NCBI RefSeq assembly: GCF_000168975.1 | Contig: NZ_AAUW01000006.1 | Span: 248,001-312,000 of the forward strand | Source: Roseibium aggregatum IAM 12614 | GTDB lineage: Bacteria > Pseudomonadota > Alphaproteobacteria > Rhizobiales > Stappiaceae | DNA: 64,000 nucleotides | Direction: 5' to 3' | In this document: positions 27,699 through 37,527 of the stretch, piece after piece | How positions within the stretch are numbered: position 1 is the stretch's first letter | Layout: each line of letters starts with the position of its first letter | Notes under the pieces: model-generated | What the model was told of the DNA's origin: nothing | What the model saw: the letters and a program-made list of their open reading frames with translations, nothing else | The model's database searches: none | Program-made: the position numbers and the translations under genes

Positions 27699-28783
27699 GC
27701 GGCGCCTACTCCATTCTGGGAACCATCTCCGGCACGTCCGCCGACGGCATCGATCTGGCCTGGATCGAGACCGACGGCCGGACGGTCGCCCGCTTCGGCC
27801 CGGCGGAGACCGTCAGCTACCGGCCCGATACAAGGCGCCGGGTGCTGGACGCGGCTGCGCGCAAGGGAACCGGGCGGGAGACCTGGCCGGAGATAACCGC
27901 AGCCGTTACCCGCGATCATGCCGAGGCGATCCTGGCTTTTCTGGCTCAGCATGGCCTGTCGCCCGACGCTGTGGTGTTTCATGGTCAGACCGTGTGGCAT
28001 GACCCGGCAAAGGGTGAAACGGTGCAACTGGGCGATCCGCAGTCGCTGGCAACCGATCTCAACGTGCCGGTGATCGGAGACGTGCGTCTGGCCGATATGG
28101 CCGCCGGAGGGCAGGGGGCACCGCTGGTGCCGGTCTATCATCAGGCCCTCGCCAAGACATTGGTCGGAGAAAACCTGGAGCCGCTTTGTTTCCTGAATAT
28201 CGGCGGTGTTTCCAACCTCACCTATATCGAGGGCGACAAGCTGCTCGCCTTCGACATTGGCCCGGGCAACGCGTTTCTGGATGACTGGATCCACAAGCAT
28301 GGCGCGGGTGACTACGATGCAGGCGGCGAGATTTCGGCCAGGGGAACGGTCGATGAAGACCGCCTGCGCACGGCATTGACCCATCCGTTTCTGACCGAGC
28401 CTGGCCCGAAGTCTCTCGACCGCTACAGCTTCTCCGGTGCGTTCGCAGAAGGCCTCAGCCTTGAGGACGGTGCAGCAACGCTGCTTGCTTTCACCGCAGA
28501 AGCGATTGCCGCATCGGAACAGCTATTGCCGCAGGCTCCGAAGCTCTGGCTGGTCTGCGGTGGCGGTCGACACAATCCGGTTCTGATGAAGGCCCTGTCG
28601 GAACGACTTGGCGGACAGGTCGTTTCAGCGGACGAATACCGCATCGACGGAGACGCCCTGGAAGCCCAGGCAATGGCGTTTCTGGGCGCCCGTCTGAAGG
28701 CCTCTTTGCCGACCACCTTTCCGGGAACGACCGGCGTCCGCCGGCCTGTCGTCGGCGGCAAACTCTATCAGCCCGGCAAATGA
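27695..28783 (+). CDS. anmK: Anhydro-N-acetylmuramic acid kinase
   Basis: Phosphorylates and hydrolyses anhydroMurNAc to MurNAc-6-P for cell-wall recycling. The 362-residue protein has the ASKHA phosphate-1 motif GTISGTSADGIDLAWIE at the N-terminus, VFHGQTVWHDP, the FLNIGGVSNLTYI block and LVCGGGRHNPVLM. The start is a GTG at 27695 overlapping the TGA of the aminotransferase, so it is translationally coupled. Confidence 0.94.
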   Translation: MSGAYSILGTISGTSADGIDLAWIETDGRTVARFGPAETVSYRPDTRRRVLDAAARKGTGRETWPEITAAVTRDHAEAILAFLAQHGLSPDAVVFHGQTVWHDPAKGETVQLGDPQSLATDLNVPVIGDVRLADMAAGGQGAPLVPVYHQALAKTLVGENLEPLCFLNIGGVSNLTYIEGDKLLAFDIGPGNAFLDDWIHKHGAGDYDAGGEISARGTVDEDRLRTALTHPFLTEPGPKSLDRYSFSGAFAEGLSLEDGAATLLAFTAEAIAASEQLLPQAPKLWLVCGGGRHNPVLMKALSERLGGQVVSADEYRIDGDALEAQAMAFLGARLKASLPTTFPGTTGVRRPVVGGKLYQPGK

Positions 28784-28868
28784 ACAGTGACCAAGGATCG
28801 AGCATGAGGCGCGCGTACGGCACCTGCATTTGCTTGCACCCGCCCGTGCTTGCCGCTAACCAGACATC

Positions 28869-29486
28869 ATGAACGGATCTGAAATCTACCAGCGGCTGAT
28901 CGGCCTCATCGAGGAGCGGGTCTTGAAACCCGGTGACCGCTTGCGCGAGGCGGACCTGGCGGAAGAGTTCGGCGTGTCCAGAACGCCGATCCGTGAAGGG
29001 TTGAAACGGCTGGAGGCGCAGGGCCTTGCCGTACATGAACCCAACCGCGGCATGGTCGTGCCGACACTGGATCATGGCCAGATCAACGAAGTCTATTTCA
29101 TGCGGGAAATTCTGGAAGGAACCGCAGCCGGGCTTGCCGCCAAACATGCGTCCAAGCCGGAGGTGGAGATCCTGCAGGATCTCGTCACCGCGGACCGCAA
29201 GCGCATTGCCGACAAGGACAGTCTGGTGCGCTCCAACCGCGAGTTTCACCGTCGTCTGTGCCTGGCGTCGCACAACCGATATCTGGTCGACCAGATCGAC
29301 CACCTGCGTCTGTCGCTCATCCTGATGGCGGGCACCACGCTGGACACGCCCGAACGGCGCGAGACGGCGGTCGAAGAACATGCCGCCATTGTCGATGCGA
29401 TTTCCCGGGGGGACTGTGCGGCCGCGGAAGCCGCTGCCCGGCTTCACATTGCCCATGCGCACAAGACACGGCTGCAGCAGATCTGA
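28869..29486 (+). CDS. GntR-family regulator, FCD (FadR-type) effector domain
   Basis: A 205-residue protein with an N-terminal winged HTH (residues 5-65, READLAEEFGVSRTPIREGLKRLEAQGLA) and an all-helical FCD domain. The FCD metal-binding pattern is partly visible (SNREFHRRL, HAAIVDAI, HIAHAHKTRL). Effector is unknown. It lies just downstream of the transaminase-anmK pair, on the same strand, with 85 bp between. Confidence 0.87.
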   Translation: MNGSEIYQRLIGLIEERVLKPGDRLREADLAEEFGVSRTPIREGLKRLEAQGLAVHEPNRGMVVPTLDHGQINEVYFMREILEGTAAGLAAKHASKPEVEILQDLVTADRKRIADKDSLVRSNREFHRRLCLASHNRYLVDQIDHLRLSLILMAGTTLDTPERRETAVEEHAAIVDAISRGDCAAAEAAARLHIAHAHKTRLQQI

Positions 29487-29891
29487 TCAGACGTTCAAGA
29501 TCCAGCCTGCCGATTGCAGCACCAGTATCAGCGCCGCAGCGGTGAGAACGGTGAACGTCAATCCCATTCCCGCGATCCGGAACTTAAGCGGCTCCGGCTC
29601 CTGGCTGACACTGTAGGCGTGCAGGGCCCGGCCGATGAGCAAGGCGAGACCGAGGGCCCAGAGCAGCCACGGTGTGGTGCCCGTCAGCTCCAGCATCAAC
29701 ATCAGGAGCAGGGCGAGCGGAGTATATTCGGCAAAGTTGCCATGGGCACGCATGCGCCTTTGCAGTCCGCCATGGCCACCATCACCCAGACCGATGCGTT
29801 CGCTCTTGCGCACACCGATCACCCGGATGCTCAGCGCAATATAGAAGAGTGTCAGAAGGCCCGCGAAAAACGGTGTGATGTAAACTGTCAT
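29487..29891 (-). CDS. MAPEG-family membrane protein
   Basis: A 134-residue protein with four membrane helices and MAPEG signatures (RRMRAHGNFAEYTPLALLLM and LLIGRALHAYS). Relatives include membrane glutathione transferases and leukotriene C4 synthase-like proteins; the bacterial substrate is unknown. ATG 29891 gives the short N-terminus typical of the family; a longer reading to 29927 is soluble and less likely. Confidence 0.87.
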   Translation of the reverse strand: MTVYITPFFAGLLTLFYIALSIRVIGVRKSERIGLGDGGHGGLQRRMRAHGNFAEYTPLALLLMLMLELTGTTPWLLWALGLALLIGRALHAYSVSQEPEPLKFRIAGMGLTFTVLTAAALILVLQSAGWILNV

Positions 29892-29985
29892 GTCGGCCCT
29901 TTGAAGGAGAGGTCCGGCGGACGGCAAGTGGCGCCGGGCATGCCTCAGGCAGTCCCCGGGTTTACGCTTTGCCGAAACCTGCGGA

Positions 29986-31380
29986 TCAGCATTCGACTAT
30001 GTTGACGGCCAGTCCGCCTTTGGACGTTTCCTTGTATTGCTCCATCATGTCCATGCCGGTCTGGCGCATTGTCTCGATGCAGCCATCCAGCGGCACGAAA
30101 TGAGAGCCATCGCCACGAAGCGCGAGGGAGGCGGCCGTGACAGCCTTGACCGCGCCGAGGGCATTGCGCTCGATGCAGGGAACCTGCACGAGGCCTGCGA
30201 TCGGATCGCAGGTCATGCCGAGGTGGTGTTCCAGGGCGATTTCCGCCGCATTCTCGATCTGCTCGTTCGTGCCGCCAAGCGCCGCGCAAAGACCGGCGGC
30301 GGCCATGGCGGAGGCCGAACCGACTTCCCCCTGGCAGCCGACTTCAGCTCCCGAGATCGAGGCATTTGCCTTGATGATGCCGCCAACGGCGGCCGCCGTC
30401 AGCAGGAAGGTGCGGATGCCGGCCTGGTCGGCTCCGGGGCAGTGGTCGAGATAATAGCGGGTCACGGCGGGGATAACCCCGGCCGCGCCGTTGGTCGGTG
30501 CCGTCACGACACGGCCCCCGGCCGCGTTTTCCTCGTTCACGGCCATGGCGTAAACGCCGAGCCAGTCGACGACGTTATGCTCGAAAGGTGGGTTGGTGCG
30601 GCCTTCGCGGATGAGCTTTTGGTAGATGTCGGCGGCTCGGCGTTTCACCTTCAGGCCACCTGGCAGGATGCCGGTCTGCGAGATACCCCGGTTGATGCAG
30701 GAATCCATGGCCGACCACAGCCGGTCGATACCCTCTTCCACTTCAGCCTGGGGTTTGTCACTGCATTCGTTGCGCAGCTTCATCTCGGCAATGGAGAGCT
30801 CCGCTTCCCGCCCCATCTCCAGCATCTGCTTCGCGCTGGCAAAGGGAAACGGCACGTCCTGCTTGGCAAGTTCGTTGACCGGTTCGTTGCTGGTCTTGCG
30901 CAACTCGGATTCGCTGACCACAAACCCGCCGCCGATGGAATAATAGACGAAGGTGTCGATGACAGAGCCGGCCGCATCCAGCAGGTGAAAGGTCATGCCG
31001 TTGGCGTGAAGGTCCAGCGGCGGGCCATAGTCGAAAATGACGTCCCGCGACGGTTCGAAATGCAGCTCGGGCAGCCCGTCTATCTTCAGCCTTTTGGTCT
31101 GCTCCAGCTCTTCCAGCATCGGCTCGACCTTGTCCGGGTCGATGGAATCGGGCCGGGCCCCCAGCAGTCCAAGACACACGGCCTTGTCCGTCGCGTGACC
31201 CTTGCCCGTAAAGGCCAGTGATCCGTGCAAGGTCACGGTCAGGCGTATCGCGCGGCTTTCCGCACCGGACAGGCCCCGCAACCGGTCAAGGTAGCGGTGA
31301 ACGGCAACCATCGGCCCGACCGTGTGAGAACTGGACGGCCCGATGCCGATTTTGAAAATGTCGAAGACGCTGATGAACAT
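29986..31380 (-). CDS. sdaA: L-serine ammonia-lyase, iron-sulfur dependent, single chain
   Basis: Deaminates L-serine to pyruvate. The 464-residue one-piece enzyme has the beta domain first ([16 protein letters not shown]) and the catalytic alpha domain second. The Cys ligands for the [4Fe-4S] cluster lie in [26 protein letters not shown] and the C-terminal region, which ends EC. Divergent from kynU. Confidence 0.95.
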   Translation of the reverse strand: MFISVFDIFKIGIGPSSSHTVGPMVAVHRYLDRLRGLSGAESRAIRLTVTLHGSLAFTGKGHATDKAVCLGLLGARPDSIDPDKVEPMLEELEQTKRLKIDGLPELHFEPSRDVIFDYGPPLDLHANGMTFHLLDAAGSVIDTFVYYSIGGGFVVSESELRKTSNEPVNELAKQDVPFPFASAKQMLEMGREAELSIAEMKLRNECSDKPQAEVEEGIDRLWSAMDSCINRGISQTGILPGGLKVKRRAADIYQKLIREGRTNPPFEHNVVDWLGVYAMAVNEENAAGGRVVTAPTNGAAGVIPAVTRYYLDHCPGADQAGIRTFLLTAAAVGGIIKANASISGAEVGCQGEVGSASAMAAAGLCAALGGTNEQIENAAEIALEHHLGMTCDPIAGLVQVPCIERNALGAVKAVTAASLALRGDGSHFVPLDGCIETMRQTGMDMMEQYKETSKGGLAVNIVEC

Positions 31381-31447
31381 CTCTTGAACCGCAGTTATGA
31401 AGATGCGCCGGCTCTACCGGTGCTTTGAGGTCACGCTAACAGATAAC

Positions 31448-31480
31448 GCCCGGTTGGCCTTCATTCAAACGGGCATTTTT
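31448..31480 (+). terminator. Terminator-like hairpin upstream of kynU
   Basis: GCCCG (31448-31452) pairs with CGGGC (31470-31474), partly extended by TT/AA, and is followed by ATTTTT. It lies on the + strand between divergent sdaA and kynU, about 150 bp before kynU, so it could attenuate a kynU leader or end a short transcript. Confidence 0.4.
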
Positions 31481-31630
31481 GTGTTATTTGCGACATGTCG
31501 CCGAAACAGACGTTTTCGGCTGCCGCTTTCAACCGGATCAAACGGTTCGCTGAAACAGTTGTTTGCGAAATCCCGCTTTGATAGCTTGCGGCTTCCTTTC
31601 AAATGCAACTATCCGACAAAAGAGCTACTC

Positions 31631-32851
31631 ATGACCTCGCAGCACCCGGCCGACATCGCAGATGGTCTGGCTTCCAAAAAGCAAGCGTTTCAGATCCCGG
31701 ACGGGGTAATCTATCTGGATGGCAATTCGCTCGGTGTGCTGCCGAAGCACGTGCCTGCCCGTATCGCGAAGGTGATCAGTGAAGAGTGGGGCAACAGCCT
31801 GATCAGGGCCTGGAACACCCATAGCTGGATCGATCTGCCCACCCGCACGGGGGACCGGATCGGCAAGCTGATTGGCGCTCCGGCCGGAACGGTCGTTGCC
31901 TGTGACAGCACCTCGATCAATGTGTTCAAGGTGCTGTTCGCGGCCCTGTCGCTGCGGCCGGACCGGAAGGTGATCCTGTCCGACAACGGCAATTTCCCGA
32001 CCGATCTTTATGTTGCTTCCGGGCTGACCAGGTTGCTCGACAAGGGATACGAGCTGAAGGTCGTCGATCCGGAAGCGGTCAAGGATGCCATCGGCAAGGA
32101 CGTTGCGGCGGTGATGCTCACCCAGGTGGACTATCGCACCGGCCGGCTTCACGACATGAAGGACCTTACCCGCACGGCTCATGATGCCGGCGCTCTTGCC
32201 ATCTGGGATCTTGCCCACTCGGCCGGTGCGGTCCCGGTTGACCTCAGCGGTGCCGGTGCGGATTTCGCCGTCGGTTGCGGATACAAATACCTGAACGGTG
32301 GCCCGGGAGCGCCGGCGTTCCTCTATGTTGCTCCCGAACATCAGGACAAGGTGACGTCGCCGATGACCGGCTGGATGGGGCATGAAGCACCGTTCGCGTT
32401 CGATCTCGACTACCGTCCCGTTGCCGGCATTAACCGGATGACGGTCGGCACCCCGGCCATACTCGCGCTTTCAAGTCTTCATTCGGCCCTCGACGTGTTC
32501 GAAGACGTCGACATGGTGGAGATCCGCCGCAAGTCCGTGTCGCTCAGCGAATTATTCATCGCCGAAGTCGAGGACAAATGTCCGCAGTTGACGCTCGCCA
32601 GCCCACGTGACCCGGAGGCCCGCGGCAGTCAGGTGTCGTTCCGTTTTGCGGAAGGCTACGCCGTCATGCAGGCGCTGATCAGCCGAGGTGTAATCGGCGA
32701 CTTCCGAGCGCCGGACGTCATGCGCTTCGGCTTCACACCGCTTTACCTGTCGCATCAGGACATTGTCGATGCGGTCGGAATTCTGAAGGACATTCTGGAG
32801 ACGGAAAGCTGGAACCGGCCGGAGTTCAAGACCCGCGCGAAGGTTACATAG
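31631..32851 (+). CDS. kynU: Kynureninase
   Basis: PLP enzyme converting kynurenine to anthranilate and alanine. The 406-residue protein has YLDGNSLG near residue 25, the PLP lysine in VGCGYKYLNGGPGAP, and the WDLAHSAGAVPVDL block with the PLP-ring Asp. ATG 31631 matches the family start; the ribosome site is weak (AAAGAG). The GGDEF-EAL gene converges and overlaps its end by 8 bases. A kynB-like gene is 2.5 kb downstream. Confidence 0.94.
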   Translation: MTSQHPADIADGLASKKQAFQIPDGVIYLDGNSLGVLPKHVPARIAKVISEEWGNSLIRAWNTHSWIDLPTRTGDRIGKLIGAPAGTVVACDSTSINVFKVLFAALSLRPDRKVILSDNGNFPTDLYVASGLTRLLDKGYELKVVDPEAVKDAIGKDVAAVMLTQVDYRTGRLHDMKDLTRTAHDAGALAIWDLAHSAGAVPVDLSGAGADFAVGCGYKYLNGGPGAPAFLYVAPEHQDKVTSPMTGWMGHEAPFAFDLDYRPVAGINRMTVGTPAILALSSLHSALDVFEDVDMVEIRRKSVSLSELFIAEVEDKCPQLTLASPRDPEARGSQVSFRFAEGYAVMQALISRGVIGDFRAPDVMRFGFTPLYLSHQDIVDAVGILKDILETESWNRPEFKTRAKVT

Positions 32852-34922
32852 CCGCGGCGCGGATCTGGGCCTGAAGCATGTCGACGAACTGTTCTTCGGG
32901 TACCGGTTTGGAATAGAGGAAGCCCTGGAAACGGTTGCAGCCGTTTTCCGACAGCCAGCTCCGTTGTTCGACGGTTTCCACGCCTTCGGCAACGACTGTG
33001 GCATCAAGTGCGGTGGCCAGCGACAGGATCAGCCTGACGATGGCGCCGCCCGTGGCGATGTCGTTCATGAACATCCGGTCGATCTTGATGCCGTCGATCG
33101 GATAGTTGTGCAGATAGGCCAGGTTCGAATAGCCGGTGCCGAAATCATCGATGACGATCCGGTAGCCTGCCGCCTTGAGCTTCATCAGGGTCTCATAGGC
33201 GTGCGGAATGTCACCGAGCAGCACACTTTCGGTGATTTCCAGCGAGATCTCGTTCGCGTTGCAGGCCGTTTCCTTTGGCAGGTTCTCCATGCGGGACAGG
33301 AACTTCGGATCAGATAACTGCTTCGGTGACACATTCATCGACAGCGGAACGGACACATCCAGCAACTTGAGCCGGGACTGCATGTCGGCAACGTTACGGC
33401 TGACCCAGGTTCCGATTTCGTTGATGAGTCCCGTTTCCTCGGCAACCGGTACGAAGTCGTCAGGACTGACCAGTCCCCTTTCGGGGTGCTGCCAGCGCAG
33501 CAGGGCTTCGGCACCGACGATCCGCTGGCTGCGGGTGCAGGCAATCGGCTGATAATAAAGCAGGAACTCATTTGCGCGGATCGCGCGTTCGAGATCCTTC
33601 TTCAGGGACAGGTGCTTGTCCCGAATCTTGCGCATGAATTCCTTGTAGCGGACGCATTTGTTCTTGCGTTCCGACTTTGCCTGGTAAAGCGCAAGGTCCG
33701 CATGACGCATGAGCTCATCGATATCGCTGCCGTCCATCGGATAATGGACGTAGCCGATGCTCAGCCCGACATGGCGGGGCTTGCCTTCGATCATCTGCGG
33801 CGTTGCAAAGGCCTGCAGAAGGGCCTGTCCGAACCAGTCCGGCCGCGGGCTTTCGGGCGAAGACAGGTGGCAGATCAGAAACTCGTCACCGCCAAGGCGT
33901 GCCACGATGTCGTTGTTGCCCGCCAATTCCTTCAGTCTGGAGGCGACAAGTTGCAGGAGATGGTCGCCTGCAGCATGGCCAAGCGTATCGTTGACCATCT
34001 TGAAGTCGTCCAGATCCACAAGGTACAGCGTTGCGATCAGATCGTTTTCCTGCGCCGTCTGTCTGACCTGCAGCAGACGCTCTTTCAGGTAGGTCCTGTT
34101 CGACAGGCCCGTCAGCGCGTCGTGACTGGCAAGGTATTGCGCCCGTTCCTTGGTCTGATGAAGCTCGGTGACGTCGATCTCGCTCAACAGGAAGGCCGGC
34201 TTTCCTGTCACGGCGTCGTGGCAGCGGCGGATGGTGATTTCATGCCAGCGCAAGCCGTCGCATGTGAGCACTTCAGCCACGAACTTGGTGGTGGCCTTTT
34301 CACTCAGGACACCCATCACCTTCCTGGCCAGCGCCTTGTCGATGAAATGGTCCCACAAGGTGCATTCAAGATCGGTGCTGGCGGCCCGGGCGGCCGTGTT
34401 GCGATAAAGCGGGTTTCCGTCTTCGGAGAAAAGCGAAATCATCACCGTGGTGTGCATCAGCGCTTCGGCGCTTCGCAGCGTCTCCGGCTGTTGCTCATGA
34501 TGCGGCCGGCCTTCGCACAAAAGCGCCATGCGCCCGTCATTCAGCCGGATGCCGCTCATGACGACCTGCAGAACCTCCGCCTTGCCCTTTGGGTAGAGGG
34601 TCCAGATCTCCGAAAAGCTCACGTCATGTTTGGTGAAGTCCTGCTGGTACTGGCGCAGGCGCTGTTCCACGGAGTGTGACATGTCAGATCCCATGTCGCG
34701 CGACCGTAATTCTTCCAGCGAATCGGCATCGGTAATCTCGAGCGCCTTGCGATTGGCCCACAGCATACGTTTCTCATCGAAATCGAAAATCCAGACGCCG
34801 GTGTCGAGACGGTCGTAAATGGAAAAGATCAAATCCTGATCAATCTTGCCGTCAGCGGGTACAAAAGCCGGGGCCGCCTTCTTTTTTTCGGTTGCCCGCT
34901 GCGACAGGGATAGGTCGGACAT
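32844..34922 (-). CDS. PAS-GGDEF-EAL cyclic-di-GMP protein
   Basis: A 692-residue cytoplasmic protein without membrane segments. One or two PAS-like domains (residues 20-250; IYDRLDTGVWIFDFDEKRMLW, VTGKPAFLLSEIDVTE) precede a GGDEF domain (about 260-425, with intact ARLGGDEFLI). An EAL domain follows (about 440-690; EALLRWQHPERG, DDFGTGYSNLAYLHNYPIDGIKIDR, VVAEGVET). All main catalytic motifs are kept, so it may both make and break c-di-GMP. ATG 34922 was preferred over a TTG at 34955. Confidence 0.9.
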   Translation of the reverse strand: MSDLSLSQRATEKKKAAPAFVPADGKIDQDLIFSIYDRLDTGVWIFDFDEKRMLWANRKALEITDADSLEELRSRDMGSDMSHSVEQRLRQYQQDFTKHDVSFSEIWTLYPKGKAEVLQVVMSGIRLNDGRMALLCEGRPHHEQQPETLRSAEALMHTTVMISLFSEDGNPLYRNTAARAASTDLECTLWDHFIDKALARKVMGVLSEKATTKFVAEVLTCDGLRWHEITIRRCHDAVTGKPAFLLSEIDVTELHQTKERAQYLASHDALTGLSNRTYLKERLLQVRQTAQENDLIATLYLVDLDDFKMVNDTLGHAAGDHLLQLVASRLKELAGNNDIVARLGGDEFLICHLSSPESPRPDWFGQALLQAFATPQMIEGKPRHVGLSIGYVHYPMDGSDIDELMRHADLALYQAKSERKNKCVRYKEFMRKIRDKHLSLKKDLERAIRANEFLLYYQPIACTRSQRIVGAEALLRWQHPERGLVSPDDFVPVAEETGLINEIGTWVSRNVADMQSRLKLLDVSVPLSMNVSPKQLSDPKFLSRMENLPKETACNANEISLEITESVLLGDIPHAYETLMKLKAAGYRIVIDDFGTGYSNLAYLHNYPIDGIKIDRMFMNDIATGGAIVRLILSLATALDATVVAEGVETVEQRSWLSENGCNRFQGFLYSKPVPEEQFVDMLQAQIRAAAM

Positions 34923-35348
34923 ATGTGACAGGGTCGTTCTCCAGGATGAACGCAATCAACATCAAAACTTATGACGGGCGGGGCCGTCTGTTCGTGTCCG
35001 GCAACGCGACTTCGTGACTCTGCACAAGTGTATGGAACACGAATATATCATTCAATTTAAAATCCAGAAAACCGCTGACAAACTTAACGGGACAAGGTGA
35101 TACTTTCTGTTTGTGGTTGTAGACTGCCGTCGATTGAACACAGTCACAGCAAGTTCACGAACTATTTTTTGCGAGAACTTACATACCCTTGCTGGCGTTT
35201 CCGGTGCCGGGAAAGGTCGCTTCCCGACCAGGTTGTGACAGGCGTCAGTCGCTCGCAAACGTGTTAATTCAATTGTAGAACACTTGAAGACCATGGTTGT
35301 TTCTCAACGTTTGAAACGCTGCAAATGCCTTTCAGAAGGATGGTTGAC
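34923..35348. other. Intergenic region upstream of kynB
   Basis: About 425 bp between divergent genes. A short hairpin AGTTC-AC-GAACT followed by ATTTTTTG near 35153-35173 and a GTTTC/GAAAC repeat near 35299-35317 are visible. Function is uncertain; an 80-codon antisense frame here looks spurious. Confidence 0.4.
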
Positions 35349-35978
35349 GTGACGGACCTCTTTGACATCACGCCTCCGGTCCGACCGGGGATAGCTGTCT
35401 ACCCGGGCGATGCGCCTTATCGTGCCTCCTGGACGGCGAGGATCTCGGCGGAGTGTCCGGTAAATGTTGGCGAGTTCTCCATGTCGAGCCATTGCGGTGC
35501 CCATGCCGATGCACCGCTGCACTACGATGCGAACGGACGCCCGATCGACCAGCTCGACCTGCATGATTTCATAGGCCCGGCGCGCCTTCTTGATGCGCGG
35601 GGACCCGGTCCGCTCTGCCTGCCCGAAGAAGTGGAAGCTTCCCTGGAGGACTGTCCGCCGCGCGTGCTGGTGCGGCTGGCCGATGAGCGGGATGTGACCG
35701 TCTGGCCTCAGGGTTTCAGGGCTCTGGCGCCCGAAACGATGACCCTGCTGGCGGACAGAGGGGTGAAGCTGATTGGCGTAGATGTGCCCTCTGTCGACCC
35801 GGATACTTCGGAAATCTTGCCCAGTCACGGGATTGCGTGTTCCCGCGACATGCTCATTTTGGAAAATCTTGCTCTTTCTGCAGTGGAACCCGGTGATTAT
35901 GAGTTGATTGCGCTGCCAATGAAGTTAGAAGGGCTGGACGCTGCGCCGGTTCGGGCCATTTTGCGCCCGCTCCGCTAA
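35349..35978 (+). CDS. kynB: Arylformamidase-like cyclase-family protein (KynB type)
   Basis: A 209-residue metal hydrolase of the cyclase family. The metal-binding motif HCGAHADAPLHY is present, with the C-terminal IGVDVPSVDPDTSE and SHGIACSRDMLILENL typical of KynB, which opens N-formylkynurenine to kynurenine. The GTG at 35349 has AGAAGGA 8 bases upstream; ATGs at 35325 and 35340 are alternatives. The gene precedes a complete ABC transporter and follows kynU by 2.5 kb. I am sure of the family, fairly sure of the reaction. Confidence 0.82.
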   Translation: MTDLFDITPPVRPGIAVYPGDAPYRASWTARISAECPVNVGEFSMSSHCGAHADAPLHYDANGRPIDQLDLHDFIGPARLLDARGPGPLCLPEEVEASLEDCPPRVLVRLADERDVTVWPQGFRALAPETMTLLADRGVKLIGVDVPSVDPDTSEILPSHGIACSRDMLILENLALSAVEPGDYELIALPMKLEGLDAAPVRAILRPLR

Positions 35979-36047
35979 TCCCGGAAAACGGGAACGCGCA
36001 GAGGAAATAAGAAAAAGGCTGACCGTGGGGAGCGGCAAGGAGCGTGA

Positions 36048-36818
36048 ATGCTGGAGCTTGATCAGCTCGTAATGGATTTCAGCGGATTCAGGGCGGTGAA
36101 TGGCTGCTCGTTCCGCGTCGAGGAAGGCAGTATCACCGGATTGATCGGCCCGAACGGAGCGGGCAAGACAACGCTTTTCAACCTGATCGCAGGGGCGTTG
36201 CAGCCGACGAGCGGCCGGATCCGGTTTCTGGGCGAGGACGTCACCAGCCTGGCCAGCCATGAGCTGTTCCACAAAGGACTGGTGCGGACCTTTCAGATCC
36301 CGCATGAGTTTCACAAGCTGACGGTCCTGGAAAACCTGATGATGGTGCCGCCGTCGCAGCCGGGTGAAAGCCTGTTTTCGAATTGGCTTGCCTGGGGGCG
36401 GGTGAAGGCGGCGGAAGCCGAGGTTGAGAAAAAGGCCTATGAGACCCTGGCGTTTCTGGAGCTGACTCACGTGGCGCACGAGCCCGCCGGTAATCTGTCC
36501 GGCGGCCAGAAAAAGCTTCTGGAACTGGGCCGCACCATGATGACCGATGCCAGGCTCGTGCTGCTGGACGAACCGGCGGCGGGCGTCAACCGCACGCTTC
36601 TGCGCAAGCTCGAAACCAAGATCGAGATCCTGAACAAGGAGCGCGGCTACACGTTCATCCTGATCGAGCACGATATGGAAATGATCGAGAAACTCTGCGA
36701 TCCCGTTGTGTGCATGGCCGAGGGTCGGGTGCTGATCCAGGGCGATTTCCAGATAGTGCGTTCCAATCCGCAGGTGCTGGAAGCCTATCTGGGCGAGACC
36801 ACGGGAGATGCAGCATGA
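36048..36818 (+). CDS. livG: Branched-chain-type ABC transporter ATP-binding protein (LivG)
   Basis: A 256-residue ATPase: Walker A GPNGAGKTT near residue 35, the LivG-specific insert with LVRTFQIPHEFHKLTVLENLMM, signature NLSGGQKKLLELGR, Walker B LVLLDEPAAGV and switch His in LIEHDMEMI. First of five genes (ATPase, ATPase, permease, permease, binding protein). The next gene overlaps by 4 bases. Substrate unproven; kynB just upstream hints at a tryptophan/kynurenine-related compound. Confidence 0.9.
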   Translation: MLELDQLVMDFSGFRAVNGCSFRVEEGSITGLIGPNGAGKTTLFNLIAGALQPTSGRIRFLGEDVTSLASHELFHKGLVRTFQIPHEFHKLTVLENLMMVPPSQPGESLFSNWLAWGRVKAAEAEVEKKAYETLAFLELTHVAHEPAGNLSGGQKKLLELGRTMMTDARLVLLDEPAAGVNRTLLRKLETKIEILNKERGYTFILIEHDMEMIEKLCDPVVCMAEGRVLIQGDFQIVRSNPQVLEAYLGETTGDAA

Positions 36819-37522
36819 CAGCTCTTCTTTCCATGGACCGCATCACCGGAGGCTACGGCGATGCGGACATCCTTCAGGACGTCTCCATGCATGTGGACGA
36901 GAACGAGATTGTCGTCATCGTCGGCCCGAATGGCGCCGGCAAGTCCACCGCCATGAAATCCGTCTTCGGTCTTCTGACAATCCGCGGCGGCCGCATGCTG
37001 TTTGATGGCGACGACATCACCGGCTGGGCGCCCAACCGCATCGTCCAGCGCGGCATCTGCTACGTGCCGCAGGTCGACAACATCTTCCGCGAGATGTCGA
37101 TCCACGAGAACCTGGAAATGGGTGGTTTTCTGAAGAAAGGCGACCTCAGCGCCGCCTACGACCGGGTCTACACCCTGTTTCCGGACCTGAAGGAACGCCG
37201 CAAGACGCTTGCCGGTGCCCTGTCGGGCGGGCAGCGCCAGATGGTGGCCATGGGCCGTGCCTTGATGCTCGACCCGAAGCTTCTTCTTCTTGATGAGCCG
37301 ACCGCCGGGCTTTCGCCCAGATACATGGAACAGATCTTCCAGATCAGCCGGGATGTGCGCGACACCGGTGTCGCCATTCTCCTGGTTGAGCAGCATGCCA
37401 AGCAGGCGCTTGCCTTTGCCGACCGGGGCTATGTCCTGGCCGCCGGCAAGAACCGCCACGAAGGCAGCGGGGCCGATCTTCTGGCCGACCGTGAAGTCGC
37501 TGAAATGTTCCTGGGGGGCTGA
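36815..37522 (+). CDS. livF: Branched-chain-type ABC transporter ATP-binding protein (LivF)
   Basis: A 235-residue ATPase with Walker A GPNGAGKST, signature LSGGQRQMVAMGRALM, Walker B LLLLDEPTAGLSP and switch VEQHAKQAL. NRIVQRGICYVPQVDNIF is typical LivF. It overlaps livG by ATGA and forms the second half of the ATPase heterodimer. Confidence 0.9.
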   Translation: MTALLSMDRITGGYGDADILQDVSMHVDENEIVVIVGPNGAGKSTAMKSVFGLLTIRGGRMLFDGDDITGWAPNRIVQRGICYVPQVDNIFREMSIHENLEMGGFLKKGDLSAAYDRVYTLFPDLKERRKTLAGALSGGQRQMVAMGRALMLDPKLLLLDEPTAGLSPRYMEQIFQISRDVRDTGVAILLVEQHAKQALAFADRGYVLAAGKNRHEGSGADLLADREVAEMFLGG

Positions 37523-37527
37523 GCGGT

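Noticed and set aside
33486..34679. 397-codon rightward frame opposite the GGDEF-EAL gene
   Set aside because: Shadow of an intact c-di-GMP protein with all motifs on the other strand.
35052..35294. 80-codon leftward frame upstream of kynB
   Set aside because: No ribosome site, no recognisable composition, spans a probable promoter.
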